A stretch of DNA of 64,000 nt from contig NZ_JAFBDK010000003.1 of NCBI RefSeq assembly GCF_016908195.1, forward strand, positions 124,001 to 188,000. The letters are read 5' to 3'. The translations under genes and the position numbers were made by a program. This DNA comes from Jeotgalibacillus terrae (GTDB lineage Bacteria > Bacillota > Bacilli > Bacillales > Jeotgalibacillaceae). Shown in pieces: positions 25,250-35,424 of the stretch; position 1 is the stretch's first letter, and each line of letters starts with the position of its first letter. The notes beneath the pieces were generated by a model that had not been told where the DNA came from, made no database searches, and worked only from the letters and a program-made list of their open reading frames with translations.

Positions 25250-25750
25250 TTAATTCAAATACAGCACCATATGATCTATATCAAAATATTGACCTTCATA
25301 TTTCATTGCTTTTCTATCTGTTCCAAACAGTTCAAAGCCTACAGATTCGTAGAGCTTTTTTGCTGCTATATTATTCGATTCCACCGTTAAATAAACCTGT
25401 TCGACACCCGGTATGTTTCTAATTTCATCAAGCGCTTGTGTCACTAACTTTTTGCCGGTCTGATTGCCCCGACTCCCAGGAGTTACATATGTAGATACGA
25501 TTTCAGCCCGATGCATCAATTTCTGTTTAATTGATTTCACAATTGTAATGATGCCAATAAGTTGTTCGTTATGAAAGGCACCGAGTGTAATGGATGTATC
25601 TGATTTTAAACGATTGACATAAAGCTCAATAGGTTGATGTTGTTCCTCATCAAAACTGGTTGCAAAAGCTTCAGGATTATTCTTCAATGATTCTAACCTG
25701 ATGTAGAAGTATTTTTCTGCATCCTTTTCATGTAATTTTCTAATCTTCAT
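25250..25750 (-). CDS. GNAT-family N-acetyltransferase
   Basis: A 166-residue acetyltransferase with the acetyl-CoA loop TPGSRGNQTGKKLV (about 100-113) and the downstream VESNNIAAKKLYESVGF motif. ATG 25750 is chosen because CGGAGG precedes it; the longer frame to 25801 has no site. The acceptor, a small molecule or protein, cannot be told from sequence. Confidence 0.85.
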   Translation of the reverse strand: MKIRKLHEKDAEKYFYIRLESLKNNPEAFATSFDEEQHQPIELYVNRLKSDTSITLGAFHNEQLIGIITIVKSIKQKLMHRAEIVSTYVTPGSRGNQTGKKLVTQALDEIRNIPGVEQVYLTVESNNIAAKKLYESVGFELFGTDRKAMKYEGQYFDIDHMVLYLN

Positions 25751-25855
25751 ATCTAACGCCTCCGACTCTTTCCAGACTAAATAACTTTCTAACCCATTCA
25801 AATAACATGGTTACAAAACTCGGCAATAGAAAACCAATCAATTTCCTCAGAATCA

Positions 25856-26572
25856 TCAGCCTTCTCCCATCTCCTGCTGATCCGCAGCATCATCCACCCG
25901 TGTCTCCGCATCCGTCTCAATACATTCAAGCCAGTCGTCTGCCATCAGCGCATCAATCAACTTCCTGCTGCCGCCGACCAGTGTAAAATCCAGATCAATG
26001 TCTGAATAGAAGCACCAGCTTCGATCCTCAGGCCAGAAGTAACTCGGATTTCCGCATACTTCCTGCAACCCGAGCAGATGCTTCATTTCATCTGGCTTTC
26101 CTTCAAATAACTTGTCTTCATAATCCGTCGTTTTCAACAAATTATAATAGAAATAACAATTCATATTTTTTGAGAAAGGCTTTATGATCTCAACTACCTG
26201 ATTAAGCGACTTATAATCCAGTATGCCTTCTTCCCCGCCACTCAAATAACGCGGCTGATCACCACCAAGTTTACGCACAATCGATGCCATACCAAGCTCC
26301 TTCGTTTCTCTAAGCCCGTATTTTTCTGCAAGGTCACGAAGCGTAATCCGTTCTCCAGGCTGCAGGTAACCTTCTGAAAATCCAGTCTCCCTCCAGGTTA
26401 CTTTGTCATCCGGCGCACCCAATTCCCTGTAAATCGGATGAATGATCTTGCAGTACGCTTCAAAGACAGGTGGGATCAGGTTATAAAAGTGGCAGCCTCT
26501 CCACTCTTCCGGGAGTGGAATAATTTGTTCTTTAATCCAGTTGAATGCCTCAAGATCAGTCCGTTTGTTCAT
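25856..26572 (-). CDS. Hypothetical protein, about 238 aa
   Basis: A soluble, Trp- and Tyr-rich protein of 238 residues with no signal peptide or membrane segment. ATG 26572 follows GGAGGG by 6 nt. It contains a FYNLIPPVFEAYCKIIHP segment and a cysteine- and aromatic-rich region near 165-200. I do not recognise a characterised family. It is single-transcribed, upstream of the amino-acid transporter terminator. Confidence 0.65.
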   Translation of the reverse strand: MNKRTDLEAFNWIKEQIIPLPEEWRGCHFYNLIPPVFEAYCKIIHPIYRELGAPDDKVTWRETGFSEGYLQPGERITLRDLAEKYGLRETKELGMASIVRKLGGDQPRYLSGGEEGILDYKSLNQVVEIIKPFSKNMNCYFYYNLLKTTDYEDKLFEGKPDEMKHLLGLQEVCGNPSYFWPEDRSWCFYSDIDLDFTLVGGSRKLIDALMADDWLECIETDAETRVDDAADQQEMGEG

Positions 26573-26660
26573 GGGAGCCCTCCAGACCAAATGAAAATTC
26601 AGAATTTTAATATGAATATGTATCATCATACCAAAAAAATCGTACAAAAAAAGGAAATTT

Positions 26661-26698
26661 AAAAGCCGAAGAGCTAATTTTGCTCTTCGGCTTTTTTT
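26661..26698 (-). terminator. Terminator of the amino-acid ABC operon (bidirectional stem)
   Basis: AAAAGCCGAAGAGC (26661-26674) pairs with GCTCTTCGGCTTTT (26682-26695), with T-rich flanks on both sides. Confidence 0.9.
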
Positions 26699-27425
26699 AT
26701 AACACTTTACTTAAGAACGCCTGCGTTCTCTCTTCCTGAGGGTTTCCAAAGAGTGCATTCGGTTCGTTTTCTTCAACGATATATCCGCCATCCATGAAAA
26801 TTACTCGGTCTCCCACTTCACGGGCAAATCCCATTTCATGCGTTACCACTACCATGGTCATCCCTTCGAGGGCGAGCTGCTTCATGACTTCAAGCACATC
26901 TCCTACCATTTCCGGGTCAAGAGCGGATGTCGGCTCATCAAAAAGCATGATTTTCGGATCCATCGCAAGCGCACGGGCAATCGCTACACGCTGCTTTTGT
27001 CCACCTGATAATTCGCCGGGATAGCTTTCTGCTTTTTCTTTCAGCCCAACTTTATCAAGCAGCGCAAGAGCCTTTGCTTTTGCTTCTTCTTTGTTTTTCT
27101 TACTGACTTTCATCGGTGCTAAGAGTACATTTTCGAGCACTGACTTATGCGGAAACAGATTGAACTGCTGGAACACCATCCCCACATTTTCTCTTACTTT
27201 ATTAATATTTGTTTTTTTGCTTGTGATATCATTTCCATCCACAATCACCTGACCATCAGTAATATCCTCTAGGCGATTTAAGCAGCGGAGAAAAGTACTT
27301 TTCCCTGAACCGGACGGCCCGATGACACACAGCACTTCCTGTTCTTCAATGACAACATTGATATCCTTTAATACTTCCAGATCTCCGAATGATTTTTTTA
27401 AGTTCTTTACCTGAATGATACTCAT
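26697..27425 (-). CDS. Polar amino-acid ABC transporter ATP-binding protein
   Basis: A 242-residue ATPase: Walker [10 protein letters not shown] (about 34-42), signature [15 protein letters not shown], Walker [15 protein letters not shown] and switch His in VVTHEMGFA. It closely follows the GlnQ/ArtM pattern. Its ATG overlaps the permease stop by 4 bp. It energises uptake of a polar amino acid with the adjacent permease and binding protein. Confidence 0.95.
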   Translation of the reverse strand: MSIIQVKNLKKSFGDLEVLKDINVVIEEQEVLCVIGPSGSGKSTFLRCLNRLEDITDGQVIVDGNDITSKKTNINKVRENVGMVFQQFNLFPHKSVLENVLLAPMKVSKKNKEEAKAKALALLDKVGLKEKAESYPGELSGGQKQRVAIARALAMDPKIMLFDEPTSALDPEMVGDVLEVMKQLALEGMTMVVVTHEMGFAREVGDRVIFMDGGYIVEENEPNALFGNPQEERTQAFLSKVL

Positions 27426-28078
27426 CGTAAAACAAATCTCCTTTCAAGGAAATCAGACAGCAGGGTTAAGAGATAGATTAATATAAAGTATATAACCCCA
27501 ACAATAAACCAGATTTCAAACGCTGCATAAGTTGCTGCAGTCTGAACCTGACCGCGCTGCACGAGATCTGCTACCCCGATAATCGAAAGCAGCGACGTAT
27601 CCTTTAAACTGATAATTGATTGATTTGTAAAAGTAGGAAGCATACGGCGGAAAGCCTGAGGCAAGATGACATGTCGCATCGTCTGACTACTCGTTAAGCC
27701 CAGTGATCTTGCCGCTTCTGTCTGTCCTTTATCAATTGATTGAATCCCTGCACGGATAATCTCTGCAAAATAAGCACCCGCATTAATCGCAACGGTTACA
27801 ATCCCTGCAGTGACATTATCGAATGAAATCCACGCAAGAGAGTTTAATCCGAAATAAATAAAGAATAACTGTACGATAAATGGTGTACCTCTGATCGCGT
27901 TAATAAACCAGATCGCAATCCAATTCAGGATCTTAATTGGGGATAGTCGCAGAAGCGCCACAATCAGACCAATGATGAATCCAAGTACGATCGCAATTAA
28001 AAAGATGTAGATCGTCATCTGAAGCCCGTCCATTAAATAGGGAAAGGCGTTCGTAAATACTTCCTGAAATCTTTCCAA
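27422..28078 (-). CDS. Polar amino-acid ABC transporter permease (HisM/GlnP type)
   Basis: A 218-residue permease with about five helices and the EAA loop [20 protein letters not shown] (about 138-157). [16 protein letters not shown] is typical of His/Glu/Arg/Gln transporters. Translation begins at TTG 28078 after GAAAGGAG. One permease gene is present, so it would work as a homodimer. Confidence 0.93.
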   Translation of the reverse strand: MERFQEVFTNAFPYLMDGLQMTIYIFLIAIVLGFIIGLIVALLRLSPIKILNWIAIWFINAIRGTPFIVQLFFIYFGLNSLAWISFDNVTAGIVTVAINAGAYFAEIIRAGIQSIDKGQTEAARSLGLTSSQTMRHVILPQAFRRMLPTFTNQSIISLKDTSLLSIIGVADLVQRGQVQTAATYAAFEIWFIVGVIYFILIYLLTLLSDFLERRFVLR

Positions 28079-28102
28079 GTGATTTCTCTCCTTTCAACAA
28101 AT

Positions 28103-28126
28103 AGAACGCGCAAATGAGCGCGCTCT
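28103..28126 (-). promoter_or_regulatory. Intercistronic hairpin between binding protein and permease
   Basis: AGAGCGCG/CGCGTTCT arms (28126-28119 with 28110-28103) form an 8-bp stem without a T-tract. Such stems often protect the upstream binding-protein mRNA and lower permease output. Confidence 0.5.
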
Positions 28127-28147
28127 GAGTTCAATCTCTTTTATTCT

Positions 28148-28930
28148 TTATTCTTCTTCACCAAGATAAGTTGCAACGATTTCATCATATTCGCCGCTTT
28201 CTTTCAGTTCAGCAAGTCCTGCATTGATCTTTTCAAGAAGGTCTGCATTTTCACCTTTTAATACAGCGATACCATACTGATCACCATTCAGACGATCTCC
28301 AACTGTCTGTAATCCAAGGTCATCCTGTGCAATTGCATAAGCAATAACCGGATAATCTTCAATTAATGCAGCTGCATTGCCATTCGCAACTTCCTGGAAC
28401 ATAGCAGGGCTGTCATTGAACTGAACGACTTCAAAGCCGATTTCCTCAGCCTGCTCCTGTGCATATGTTGCTCCAGTTGTACCGTTCTTAACTGCTATTG
28501 TTTCACCTGCAAGATCTTCAAGCGTGGTTACATCCGAGTTGTCTTCGCCTACAACAAGGCTTAAACCAGCTTCAAAATACGGGTCAGAGAAGTCTACAAC
28601 TTCTTTACGCTCATCTGTAATACTCATACCGGCAATCGCAAGATCTAATTGGCCAGCCTGCATCGCAGGGATAATTCCGCCGAAGTCCATTGGGGAAAGC
28701 TCAATTTCAAATCCCTGATTTTCAGCAATGGCGTTAATAAGGTCAATGTCGATCCCTTTATATTCACCATCTTCTTCATATTCAAATGGTGGATATGTAG
28801 TATCAATTCCTACCTTATAAACCTGCTCATCTCCTCCGTCACCTGAACCGCTGTCTGACTCTTCTGAGCCACACGCTCCGAGAATAAGAGCCGTACTTAA
28901 GAGTAGTACTGATCCTGTCAATTTCTTCAT
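28148..28930 (-). CDS. Amino-acid-binding lipoprotein (SBP family 3)
   Basis: A 260-residue solute-binding protein with lipobox LGAC at about 17-20, an acidic linker, then the family-3 fold (VGIDTTYPPFEYEEDG and GFEIELSPMDF). It hands a polar amino acid to the downstream permease. Ligand specificity (Arg, Gln, Cys and others) cannot be assigned safely. First gene of a three-gene operon. Confidence 0.92.
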   Translation of the reverse strand: MKKLTGSVLLLSTALILGACGSEESDSGSGDGGDEQVYKVGIDTTYPPFEYEEDGEYKGIDIDLINAIAENQGFEIELSPMDFGGIIPAMQAGQLDLAIAGMSITDERKEVVDFSDPYFEAGLSLVVGEDNSDVTTLEDLAGETIAVKNGTTGATYAQEQAEEIGFEVVQFNDSPAMFQEVANGNAAALIEDYPVIAYAIAQDDLGLQTVGDRLNGDQYGIAVLKGENADLLEKINAGLAELKESGEYDEIVATYLGEEE

Positions 28931-29143
28931 AAAATAGTCCCCCTATTTAGAAAATTTAATACATTACAACTTTAATACAAATATAACGAAAATGCTACAC
29001 TTCATTTATATTGAACATTTACTTAAAATCCATCATTTATAAGTTTGGCTACAAGGACTGTCTCAACTGATACCTGTTGCGGTCGAACCATCATATGTTA
29101 AAATCAGGTTACCCTATTTCCATTATTTAGAGAGGTGACAGTG

Positions 29144-29632
29144 ATGAGAAAAGTTTTGTTGATAGCTTTTTTTGTATTTATATTTCTGGCGACAGTTGGA
29201 ATCGTTGCATTTTTTAATGAAGATGAAGACGTAGCAACGATGGAACAACAGCTTGAAAACCTGACAGTCGATTTTACAGGCATCATTGATGAGGTTGATA
29301 CTGAATACGGGAAACTGACATTTTTCAGCCTGGAAAATGAAGATGGTTCCGGAGTTGGTCTGGCACTTTTTGCGGAAGACGGGGATAACTGGATACGCGA
29401 GGAGAGCACCTACCATTCGTTGTCTGATGATACCTATTCAAGTGGCAGCATTGATCTGCCTGACGGGAATAAAGTTGTATATGGATATGGCAACACTGAG
29501 CCGATTGAGGAAGTCAGTGAAATAACTTCAGACAGTACTTCACTTGAGGTCGCAGATGGTGCCGTGCATTACATGATCGTCCCTCAGGAACATGAGGTTA
29601 AGATTGAGATGCCTGAAGATGAGCAGGTTTAA
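29144..29632 (+). CDS. Hypothetical membrane-anchored or secreted acidic protein
   Basis: A 162-residue protein with a hydrophobic N-terminal helix (about 3-22) and then a strongly acidic extracellular domain (many Asp/Glu, GSGVGLALFAEDGDNW). ATG 29144 lies 8 nt after AGAGG; the GTG at 29135 would overlap that site. No family recognised. Confidence 0.65.
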   Translation: MRKVLLIAFFVFIFLATVGIVAFFNEDEDVATMEQQLENLTVDFTGIIDEVDTEYGKLTFFSLENEDGSGVGLALFAEDGDNWIREESTYHSLSDDTYSSGSIDLPDGNKVVYGYGNTEPIEEVSEITSDSTSLEVADGAVHYMIVPQEHEVKIEMPEDEQV

Positions 29633-29679
29633 AGAATGTATTCGTTGAATAACAGCGTTTTACAGACAGGAGCATTCTA

Positions 29680-29895
29680 ATGGAATTTATTGCGCTGGCT
29701 GCATTTTTAATCACTGTGTATGTCATTATATTCGTTACCGTTATATCTATTATCAGGGTTTCCAGGCTGGCTTATATCCGAAAAGAAATCGCGTCTGGTC
29801 AATACAGAACCTGTGTGATCTCAACAGTAGCCGGCGGATTGGTTTTTGCGACCATCATACCTTTAGTGTCGTTATTTGTGATAGGAAGTAGTTAA
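29680..29895 (+). CDS. Small two-helix membrane protein
   Basis: 71 residues with helices at about 4-26 and 47-68 and a short basic loop between them. AGGAG precedes the ATG. It lies between an acidic membrane-anchored protein and a phosphoesterase, with short gaps. Function unknown. Confidence 0.6.
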   Translation: MEFIALAAFLITVYVIIFVTVISIIRVSRLAYIRKEIASGQYRTCVISTVAGGLVFATIIPLVSLFVIGSS

Positions 29896-29913
29896 TTGGG
29901 GTGTTGATACAGT

Positions 29914-30651
29914 ATGAGGATTGCAATCATTGCAGATATTCATGGCAATCATCCTGCCTTACAAGCAGTTTTAAGTGAAATTGATCAAAGGCAGGATATT
30001 GAACATATTTATTGTCTTGGAGACATGATCGGGATTGGTCCCGATACGAATGAAGTGTTGGAAACTCTATTTGATAGAAAAGATGTATCTATGATTACCG
30101 GAAATCACGATGAAGCCGTTTTGGCACTGCTTAAAGGTGAAGATCATCCACTGAGCCATGCACATGCCAGAGCGCATCACCAGTGGATAGCGGACAATAT
30201 GGACACAACATTTATCCCAAAATTGGAACAGCTTCCTCGAACTATTAACATAACCATCGAAGGAAAAATGATCTTGTTCATTCATTATCATATAGATTCA
30301 ACTAAATTGACTGATCATATTAGTGAAGATCCTTTTAGCAAAATCATTGAGCCTGAACTTGATAACTTACGCGCTCTTTTTAAAAATAATAAAGAGAACT
30401 TAATCTGCTTTGGTCATCATCACCCCCTCCATTACTTCAAAGATGATGAAACGATCTATTTGAATCCGGGCTCCTTAGGCTGCAATTCAACGCCAGTCGC
30501 TCCTTATTCAATTGTAGATATACAGCAAGACAAAATTACCGTGAGCTTACATGAAGCTTCGTACGATAATAAGAATTTCTTAGCTTCCTATGAGCGTTTA
30601 CAGGTACCGGCACGTGATTTTTTAATTAAAGCATTTCATGGGAATCAGTGA
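29914..30651 (+). CDS. Metallophosphoesterase (YfcE/MJ0936-like)
   Basis: A 245-residue calcineurin-like phosphoesterase with the full metal-binding set: DIHGN (Asp8, His10), GDMIG, GNHD, then IHYH and a GHHHP-type segment (FGHHHPLHY). Members hydrolyse phosphodiesters or nucleotide phosphates in the cytoplasm; the substrate is unknown. Start at ATG 29914. Confidence 0.9.
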   Translation: MRIAIIADIHGNHPALQAVLSEIDQRQDIEHIYCLGDMIGIGPDTNEVLETLFDRKDVSMITGNHDEAVLALLKGEDHPLSHAHARAHHQWIADNMDTTFIPKLEQLPRTINITIEGKMILFIHYHIDSTKLTDHISEDPFSKIIEPELDNLRALFKNNKENLICFGHHHPLHYFKDDETIYLNPGSLGCNSTPVAPYSIVDIQQDKITVSLHEASYDNKNFLASYERLQVPARDFLIKAFHGNQ

Positions 30652-30733
30652 AAGCCATTAACTTTTGAAGCAGGAATGGATAGTTACACTTCGTCCACCT
30701 CTGTACACTTCACAATCAATCCCTACATAAGAA

Positions 30734-30771
30734 AATGAGCAGTGACAACTGATTGTCATTGCTCGTTTTTT
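30734..30771 (+). terminator. Terminator after the phosphoesterase
   Basis: Near-perfect arms around GAGCAGTGACAA and TTGTCATTGCTC followed by TTTTTT; it can serve both strands. Confidence 0.85.
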
Positions 30772-30807
30772 ATTCGTATGATGATGCCTGTACCTTTTAA
30801 ACAATCA

Positions 30808-31092
30808 TTAATTTATTCCATTAGTTTTCATTTTATCCGATTCATGTTGCCTCTTTCCCCGAAGCCTTTCCCTGCCGCGTGACCATTGCTCCAAAAGGAA
30901 TAACAGCACGACTGCCATAATCAATATGTAAGCGAGAAAGCTATCTATGTGTGCGTTCGCATACATCCAGGTCAATACAGCAATAAATAGAGCAGGAATG
31001 ATCGCTCCAAAATATACAGTTCTTTGATAGGAGAAAAAATACTGTAAACTTAAAATTGCAGCAGCGAGCAATATAAAAACAAAATCATTCAA
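30808..31092 (-). CDS. Small membrane protein, about 94 aa
   Basis: Three hydrophobic segments followed by a very basic tail (RGRERLRGKRQ). TTG 31092 is chosen because AAAGGA lies 9 nt before it; ATG 31125 has no ribosome binding site. No family recognised. Confidence 0.55.
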   Translation of the reverse strand: MNDFVFILLAAAILSLQYFFSYQRTVYFGAIIPALFIAVLTWMYANAHIDSFLAYILIMAVVLLFLLEQWSRGRERLRGKRQHESDKMKTNGIN

Positions 31093-31173
31093 TCTAATCG
31101 ATCCTTTCAAATTTTTTCTATACATATTATTGCTATGAGTTATCCACCGATTGAACGTTTGATGTGCGATGCC

Positions 31174-32109
31174 TCACATTACTTTCCTAATGGAATGACC
31201 CGTCTGCTCATCCAGGAAAATCTCCTCAAGTGACGCTTCTTCCACCTCAACCCGGTAGATATCCACTTTGCATTGATTAAAGGCGCGTATCATCTCTGCG
31301 ATTCTTTTTTCATGATTTACTGAAATGATGACATGCTTCTCCTTCATCTCCAGTCCCTCACCTGACTGCAGCAGCCACTCTGTTAATTGGTTCACTTCAG
31401 ATGTCGGGATCTCACCATGCTTAATCTTGACCAGAATCGTGGACTGGTAATACGATCTGAGCTCGTCCATTGAACCGATTTTGGCGATCTGGCCATCTTT
31501 CATAATGGCAATTCGCGTGCACAGCTTTTCGACTTCATCCAAGTTATGAGACGTCATAAACACGGTTTTCCCTTCACTATTCAATTCACGAATTAACTGA
31601 TGAATTTGAATAACGGATTCTGCATCCATGCCTGATGTTGGTTCATCAAGGAAGATCAATTCAGGATCATGGATAATCGCCTGAGCAATGCCGAGCTTCT
31701 TTTTCATCCCGAATGAAAATTTACCGGTTTTCTTGTGCGCCTCACCTTCTAGCCCCACCTTTTTTAAAACGCTCAGACACTTCTCTTTTGATGCTTTATT
31801 GCCTGACAGCTCAGATAGAAATCGCAGGTAGCCCATTGCTGTCAGTGAGCTTTCAAAGCTGGAATAGTCAGGCATAACGCCAATCCGCCTTTTCACTTCA
31901 TCAGTCGGACCCGTCATACCAAACAGTGAAAAAGATCCCGCACTTGGATGAATAATGCCCGTTAACATATTAATGAACGTTGACTTCCCTGCCCCGTTAC
32001 GTCCAAGGAACCCAAAAATTTCTCCCTTTTTAACCGTCAAATCAATTCCTTTTACAACAGGCACACTGCCATACTTCTTAAACAGCTGCTTCGTATTGAT
32101 GATATTCAT
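31174..32109 (-). CDS. ABC-2 exporter ATP-binding protein (BcrA/YcbN-like)
   Basis: A 311-residue ATPase with Walker A GRNGAGKST, signature FSFGMKKKLGIAQAI, Walker B ELIFLDEPTSGMD and a C-terminal extension (about 220-311) typical of bacitracin/lantibiotic-type exporters. ATG 32109 shares one base with the permease stop (TAATG) and follows AAAGGAG by 9 nt; GTG 32115 is less likely. With the permease it probably exports a drug or peptide. The divergent two-component system probably controls it. Confidence 0.9.
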   Translation of the reverse strand: MNIINTKQLFKKYGSVPVVKGIDLTVKKGEIFGFLGRNGAGKSTFINMLTGIIHPSAGSFSLFGMTGPTDEVKRRIGVMPDYSSFESSLTAMGYLRFLSELSGNKASKEKCLSVLKKVGLEGEAHKKTGKFSFGMKKKLGIAQAIIHDPELIFLDEPTSGMDAESVIQIHQLIRELNSEGKTVFMTSHNLDEVEKLCTRIAIMKDGQIAKIGSMDELRSYYQSTILVKIKHGEIPTSEVNQLTEWLLQSGEGLEMKEKHVIISVNHEKRIAEMIRAFNQCKVDIYRVEVEEASLEEIFLDEQTGHSIRKVM

Positions 32110-32795
32110 TAACACTCTCTCCTTTGAAAAACAAGATGCGCAACCGCCAGCAATACTGCTGCCAGCACTAAAATGATAGGAAACGTATAATCTTCTTCAA
32201 GATAATAATAGGGTGTGGCGAACTTAAGCCAGCTTACCCAGGGATTGTTTGTTAATGTCAGCCAAAATCCTAATATTGGAGAGGCAAGACCTACAATGAC
32301 CCCTAGAAACATCGTAAAACCAGGCTTAGGGATCAGGACTGACAGCAGGATCGTCAAGGCAATCTGAAAGATTAATAAAGACATAAGCTGCAAAAAACTC
32401 AGCCAGTCAAAACTATGAGAAAAGAAAAACACAATTAGAAATGAGACGGCGACACATGTGAACCAGAATAAGGACACACCAAGAAATTTACCAAGCACAA
32501 TGGATAATCTGGACGTTCTGGTCACTAGAAAACGAATCGTCCGGTCATGCATTTCGCGGTTCATCACGTCATGCGATAATCCCATCACAAACAATTGTCC
32601 AAAGAATAGCAGCAGGACAAGAAATCCTGCAGTATGTATGATATCAGCCTCACTTGCTGTGAACTCATCCAGCGTAAGAAGCAGGCTAGAAAACTTTGCA
32701 GAAAAATATGCTGTGATCAGCAGGATGGCAATGATGATAATTGATTTAATTCCTTTCATTAATCTGAGAAACTCTCTTTTACTGATTGCGAACAT
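32109..32795 (-). CDS. ABC-2 type membrane permease
   Basis: A 228-residue protein with six hydrophobic helices, including MKGIKSIIIIAILLITAYF near the N-terminus. The DRTIRFLVTRTSRLSIVLGKFLG segment is typical of ABC-2 permeases. GGAAGGAG lies before the ATG. First gene of the exporter pair, divergent from the response-regulator gene with 170 bp between them. Confidence 0.88.
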   Translation of the reverse strand: MFAISKREFLRLMKGIKSIIIIAILLITAYFSAKFSSLLLTLDEFTASEADIIHTAGFLVLLLFFGQLFVMGLSHDVMNREMHDRTIRFLVTRTSRLSIVLGKFLGVSLFWFTCVAVSFLIVFFFSHSFDWLSFLQLMSLLIFQIALTILLSVLIPKPGFTMFLGVIVGLASPILGFWLTLTNNPWVSWLKFATPYYYLEEDYTFPIILVLAAVLLAVAHLVFQRREC

Positions 32796-32965
32796 GAATA
32801 TGACTCCTTCCGAATCTTCCGGTGATTTTATCTTACAGCTTCACTTTATACGACCTTCCTTAACGCCTGACAACCTCAACATTAATTCTACCTTAATTCC
32901 TATTTTTTCTAGTTAAGAATTGATATGATAAAACTATAAATATTGCCGGAACAGGAGATTTTATC

Positions 32966-33667
32966 ATGCAGGATGCCAAGATTTTGATTGTTGATGATGA
33001 AGTCGCAATCAGTCAGATGATCATGACGATCTTAAAGAAAGAACAATTCAGATTGATTGATACTGCTGCGACCGCGGCTGAAGCGCTCGCGCAATGCAGA
33101 CATAAAAAGTATGACCTGATCTTACTGGATGTCATGCTGCCTGACCGCAGCGGATTTGAGATATGCCCGCTCATCAGGGAAACAACTGATGCACCGATCT
33201 TTTTTCTGACAGCTCGGTCTACCGATCTGGATAAGTTATCCGGCTTCGCGCTCGGTGCAGATGATTATATTACCAAACCATTTAACCCGCTTGAAGTAGT
33301 CGCACGGGTAAAAGCTCACCTGAGAAGAAAAGCCGGTCAGCTGTCTGAGCAGCAGCCCTCGCACTATCAGTATGGTCCGCTTACTGTTAACACTTTATCG
33401 GGCACTGTGACAGTCAGTGGCGAGCACATCGCTTTACCGGCACAGGTGTATCAATTGTTAGTATTTTTCTGTCAGCATCCGAATCAGCTGTTCAGCAAAA
33501 ACCAGTTGTACGAACGCGTGTGGGGGGAAGAATTTCTGGGGGAGGATAACACAGTCATGGTTCATATTAGAAAGCTCCGTGAAAAAATTGAGGATAACCC
33601 GAGTCAGCCGCAGCTTATTACGACAGTGCGCGGGCTGGGGTACAAACTCGTATCGGAGCAATCCTGA
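32966..33667 (+). CDS. OmpR/PhoB-family response regulator
   Basis: A 233-residue regulator: receiver domain with DD at 10-11, phospho-acceptor Asp55 (LILLDVMLPD) and Lys in YITKPF, then a C-terminal winged helix (NQLYERVWGEEF, VMVHIRKLREKIE). It is paired with the kinase 2 bp downstream. The set resembles B. subtilis YcbL-YcbM beside the YcbN-YcbO exporter, so it probably switches on the divergent exporter. Confidence 0.93.
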   Translation: MQDAKILIVDDEVAISQMIMTILKKEQFRLIDTAATAAEALAQCRHKKYDLILLDVMLPDRSGFEICPLIRETTDAPIFFLTARSTDLDKLSGFALGADDYITKPFNPLEVVARVKAHLRRKAGQLSEQQPSHYQYGPLTVNTLSGTVTVSGEHIALPAQVYQLLVFFCQHPNQLFSKNQLYERVWGEEFLGEDNTVMVHIRKLREKIEDNPSQPQLITTVRGLGYKLVSEQS

Positions 33668-33669
33668 CG

Positions 33670-35424
33670 ATGAATATACATAGACGTTTTACAATCCAAC
33701 TGTTCATCCAGCTGATGCTTATCTTTTTCCTGGTTGCTTCATTAATCATCTTATCTGCGGCGATCACCGGATTTGCGATTAAAAACGATGAGATGAAAAA
33801 TGATCTCTCCTTAGCAGAAAGTTATTTTATATCAGAGAATATCACGATATCTGATGAAAGTGCCGATTTTGATGCCGGTCTGCAAGAGCTTGTGAAGGAT
33901 CAAAAGGGATGGCTGATGGTCGTCTCATCAGACGGTGAGATCATGGGAAATTTCCGTACGCCAACGAGTATCCTTTCGCATCTGAACCAGAACGGCTTCT
34001 CAGGTCTGCTGGTGAATAATCAGGCATTCGATTATACGTACTGGCAGTTAGATGAAGCAGATGCCAAGTCCCCTGTTGTGATATTTGGAAAAGAAAATGT
34101 TGCAACCGGTCTTCTAGCACAGGCAAAAGAACAAATTGACTGGGAGAATAGCCAATTAGACTTCAGTGATGACACATCTAAATTATTGACTGAAAACAGC
34201 GGTTTCGTTCAGCTGCTTGACCAATCCGGCAATGTGATCAACCAGTATCAGGCGGAAGACAAGCCACCCTCCTACTCCATTGAACAGATTCTTTCATTGA
34301 ATCAGTCCAAGACAGATTCAATTCAAGCCTATCATGATGAAACGACGAATCAGACATTACTGGTCGGCGTGCCAAAACAGCAATCTGGTCCTGCAGCGGC
34401 AGACCAATTTCAGAGTCCTTTTGAAAACAGTTTCTTGATCATATTTATCCTATTGTTTCTTTTACTGCTGGGCAGTACGTTCTGGTATGCCCATAAGTTC
34501 GGCAGCCCTTTGCTGCACATGCTGAAGTGGATAGATCAATTAAGTCAGGGGAACTATCAGCAGCCGCTCAACCATCTTCAGGAGCCAGCCCTATACAAAC
34601 GAAATGGGAAGCTGAAGAAAAAATACAGATTATATAAAGACCTGATTATGAACTTATCGCACCTCACAGACACGTTAAAGGAAAACGAGGAACAGCGAGG
34701 GAAAATCAAGCTTACCCGGGAAGAATGGATCAGCGGTATTTCACATGATCTGAAAACGCCGCTTGCTTCTATTTCCGGCTACGCAAAAATGATTGAAGCA
34801 CAGGAATATTCATGGACGCCTGAAGAAACACGGGCATTCGCAGGAACGATCAGCAGTAAAGCGACTTATATGAAAGATTTACTTGAAGATCTGACGCTGA
34901 CGTATCGGATCAAAAATGGTGCATTACCGATTAATCCGGAACAGACGGATGTTGATGAGCTATTACGCACAACAATTATCAGCTTCATGAATAACTCTAA
35001 TTACAACGATAAAATTCTTCAGTATAAGTCTGAGGATCACAATATTCAGGCAACAATCGATCCTAAATGGTTTCAGAGAATCATGGATAACCTGATTGAA
35101 AATGCCCTGAGATACAACCCTTCCGGTACAACTGTTACAGTATCTTTAGCCAAAATTGAAGATCAGCTGCTGCAGATTACAATTGCTGATAATGGGATCG
35201 GCATGGATCAGCACACGATCAACCAGCTTTTTAATCGATATTTCCGCGGTACGAATACGAGTGATTCCGGGAGCGGCACAGGTCTCGGGATGACAATTAC
35301 AAAACAGCTGGTGCAGCTGCATAAGGGGTCTATTAATGTTAAGAGCAGACCTGGAGAAGGAACGGTTTTTCGAGTTCTCGTACCGGTTCGTCAGTTTGGA
35401 GGAGAAGATGAAAAAAGCGCTTAA
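33670..35424 (+). CDS. Sensor histidine kinase
   Basis: A 584-residue membrane sensor with helices at about 10-35 and 255-275 enclosing a roughly 215-residue extracellular domain. HAMP-like linker, HisKA with SHDLKTPLASI (His359), and HATPase_c motifs NLIENALRY, DNGIGMD and SGTGLGM. It starts at ATG 33670, 2 bp after the regulator stop. The large sensor domain suggests direct detection of an extracellular compound. Confidence 0.93.
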   Translation: MNIHRRFTIQLFIQLMLIFFLVASLIILSAAITGFAIKNDEMKNDLSLAESYFISENITISDESADFDAGLQELVKDQKGWLMVVSSDGEIMGNFRTPTSILSHLNQNGFSGLLVNNQAFDYTYWQLDEADAKSPVVIFGKENVATGLLAQAKEQIDWENSQLDFSDDTSKLLTENSGFVQLLDQSGNVINQYQAEDKPPSYSIEQILSLNQSKTDSIQAYHDETTNQTLLVGVPKQQSGPAAADQFQSPFENSFLIIFILLFLLLLGSTFWYAHKFGSPLLHMLKWIDQLSQGNYQQPLNHLQEPALYKRNGKLKKKYRLYKDLIMNLSHLTDTLKENEEQRGKIKLTREEWISGISHDLKTPLASISGYAKMIEAQEYSWTPEETRAFAGTISSKATYMKDLLEDLTLTYRIKNGALPINPEQTDVDELLRTTIISFMNNSNYNDKILQYKSEDHNIQATIDPKWFQRIMDNLIENALRYNPSGTTVTVSLAKIEDQLLQITIADNGIGMDQHTINQLFNRYFRGTNTSDSGSGTGLGMTITKQLVQLHKGSINVKSRPGEGTVFRVLVPVRQFGGEDEKSA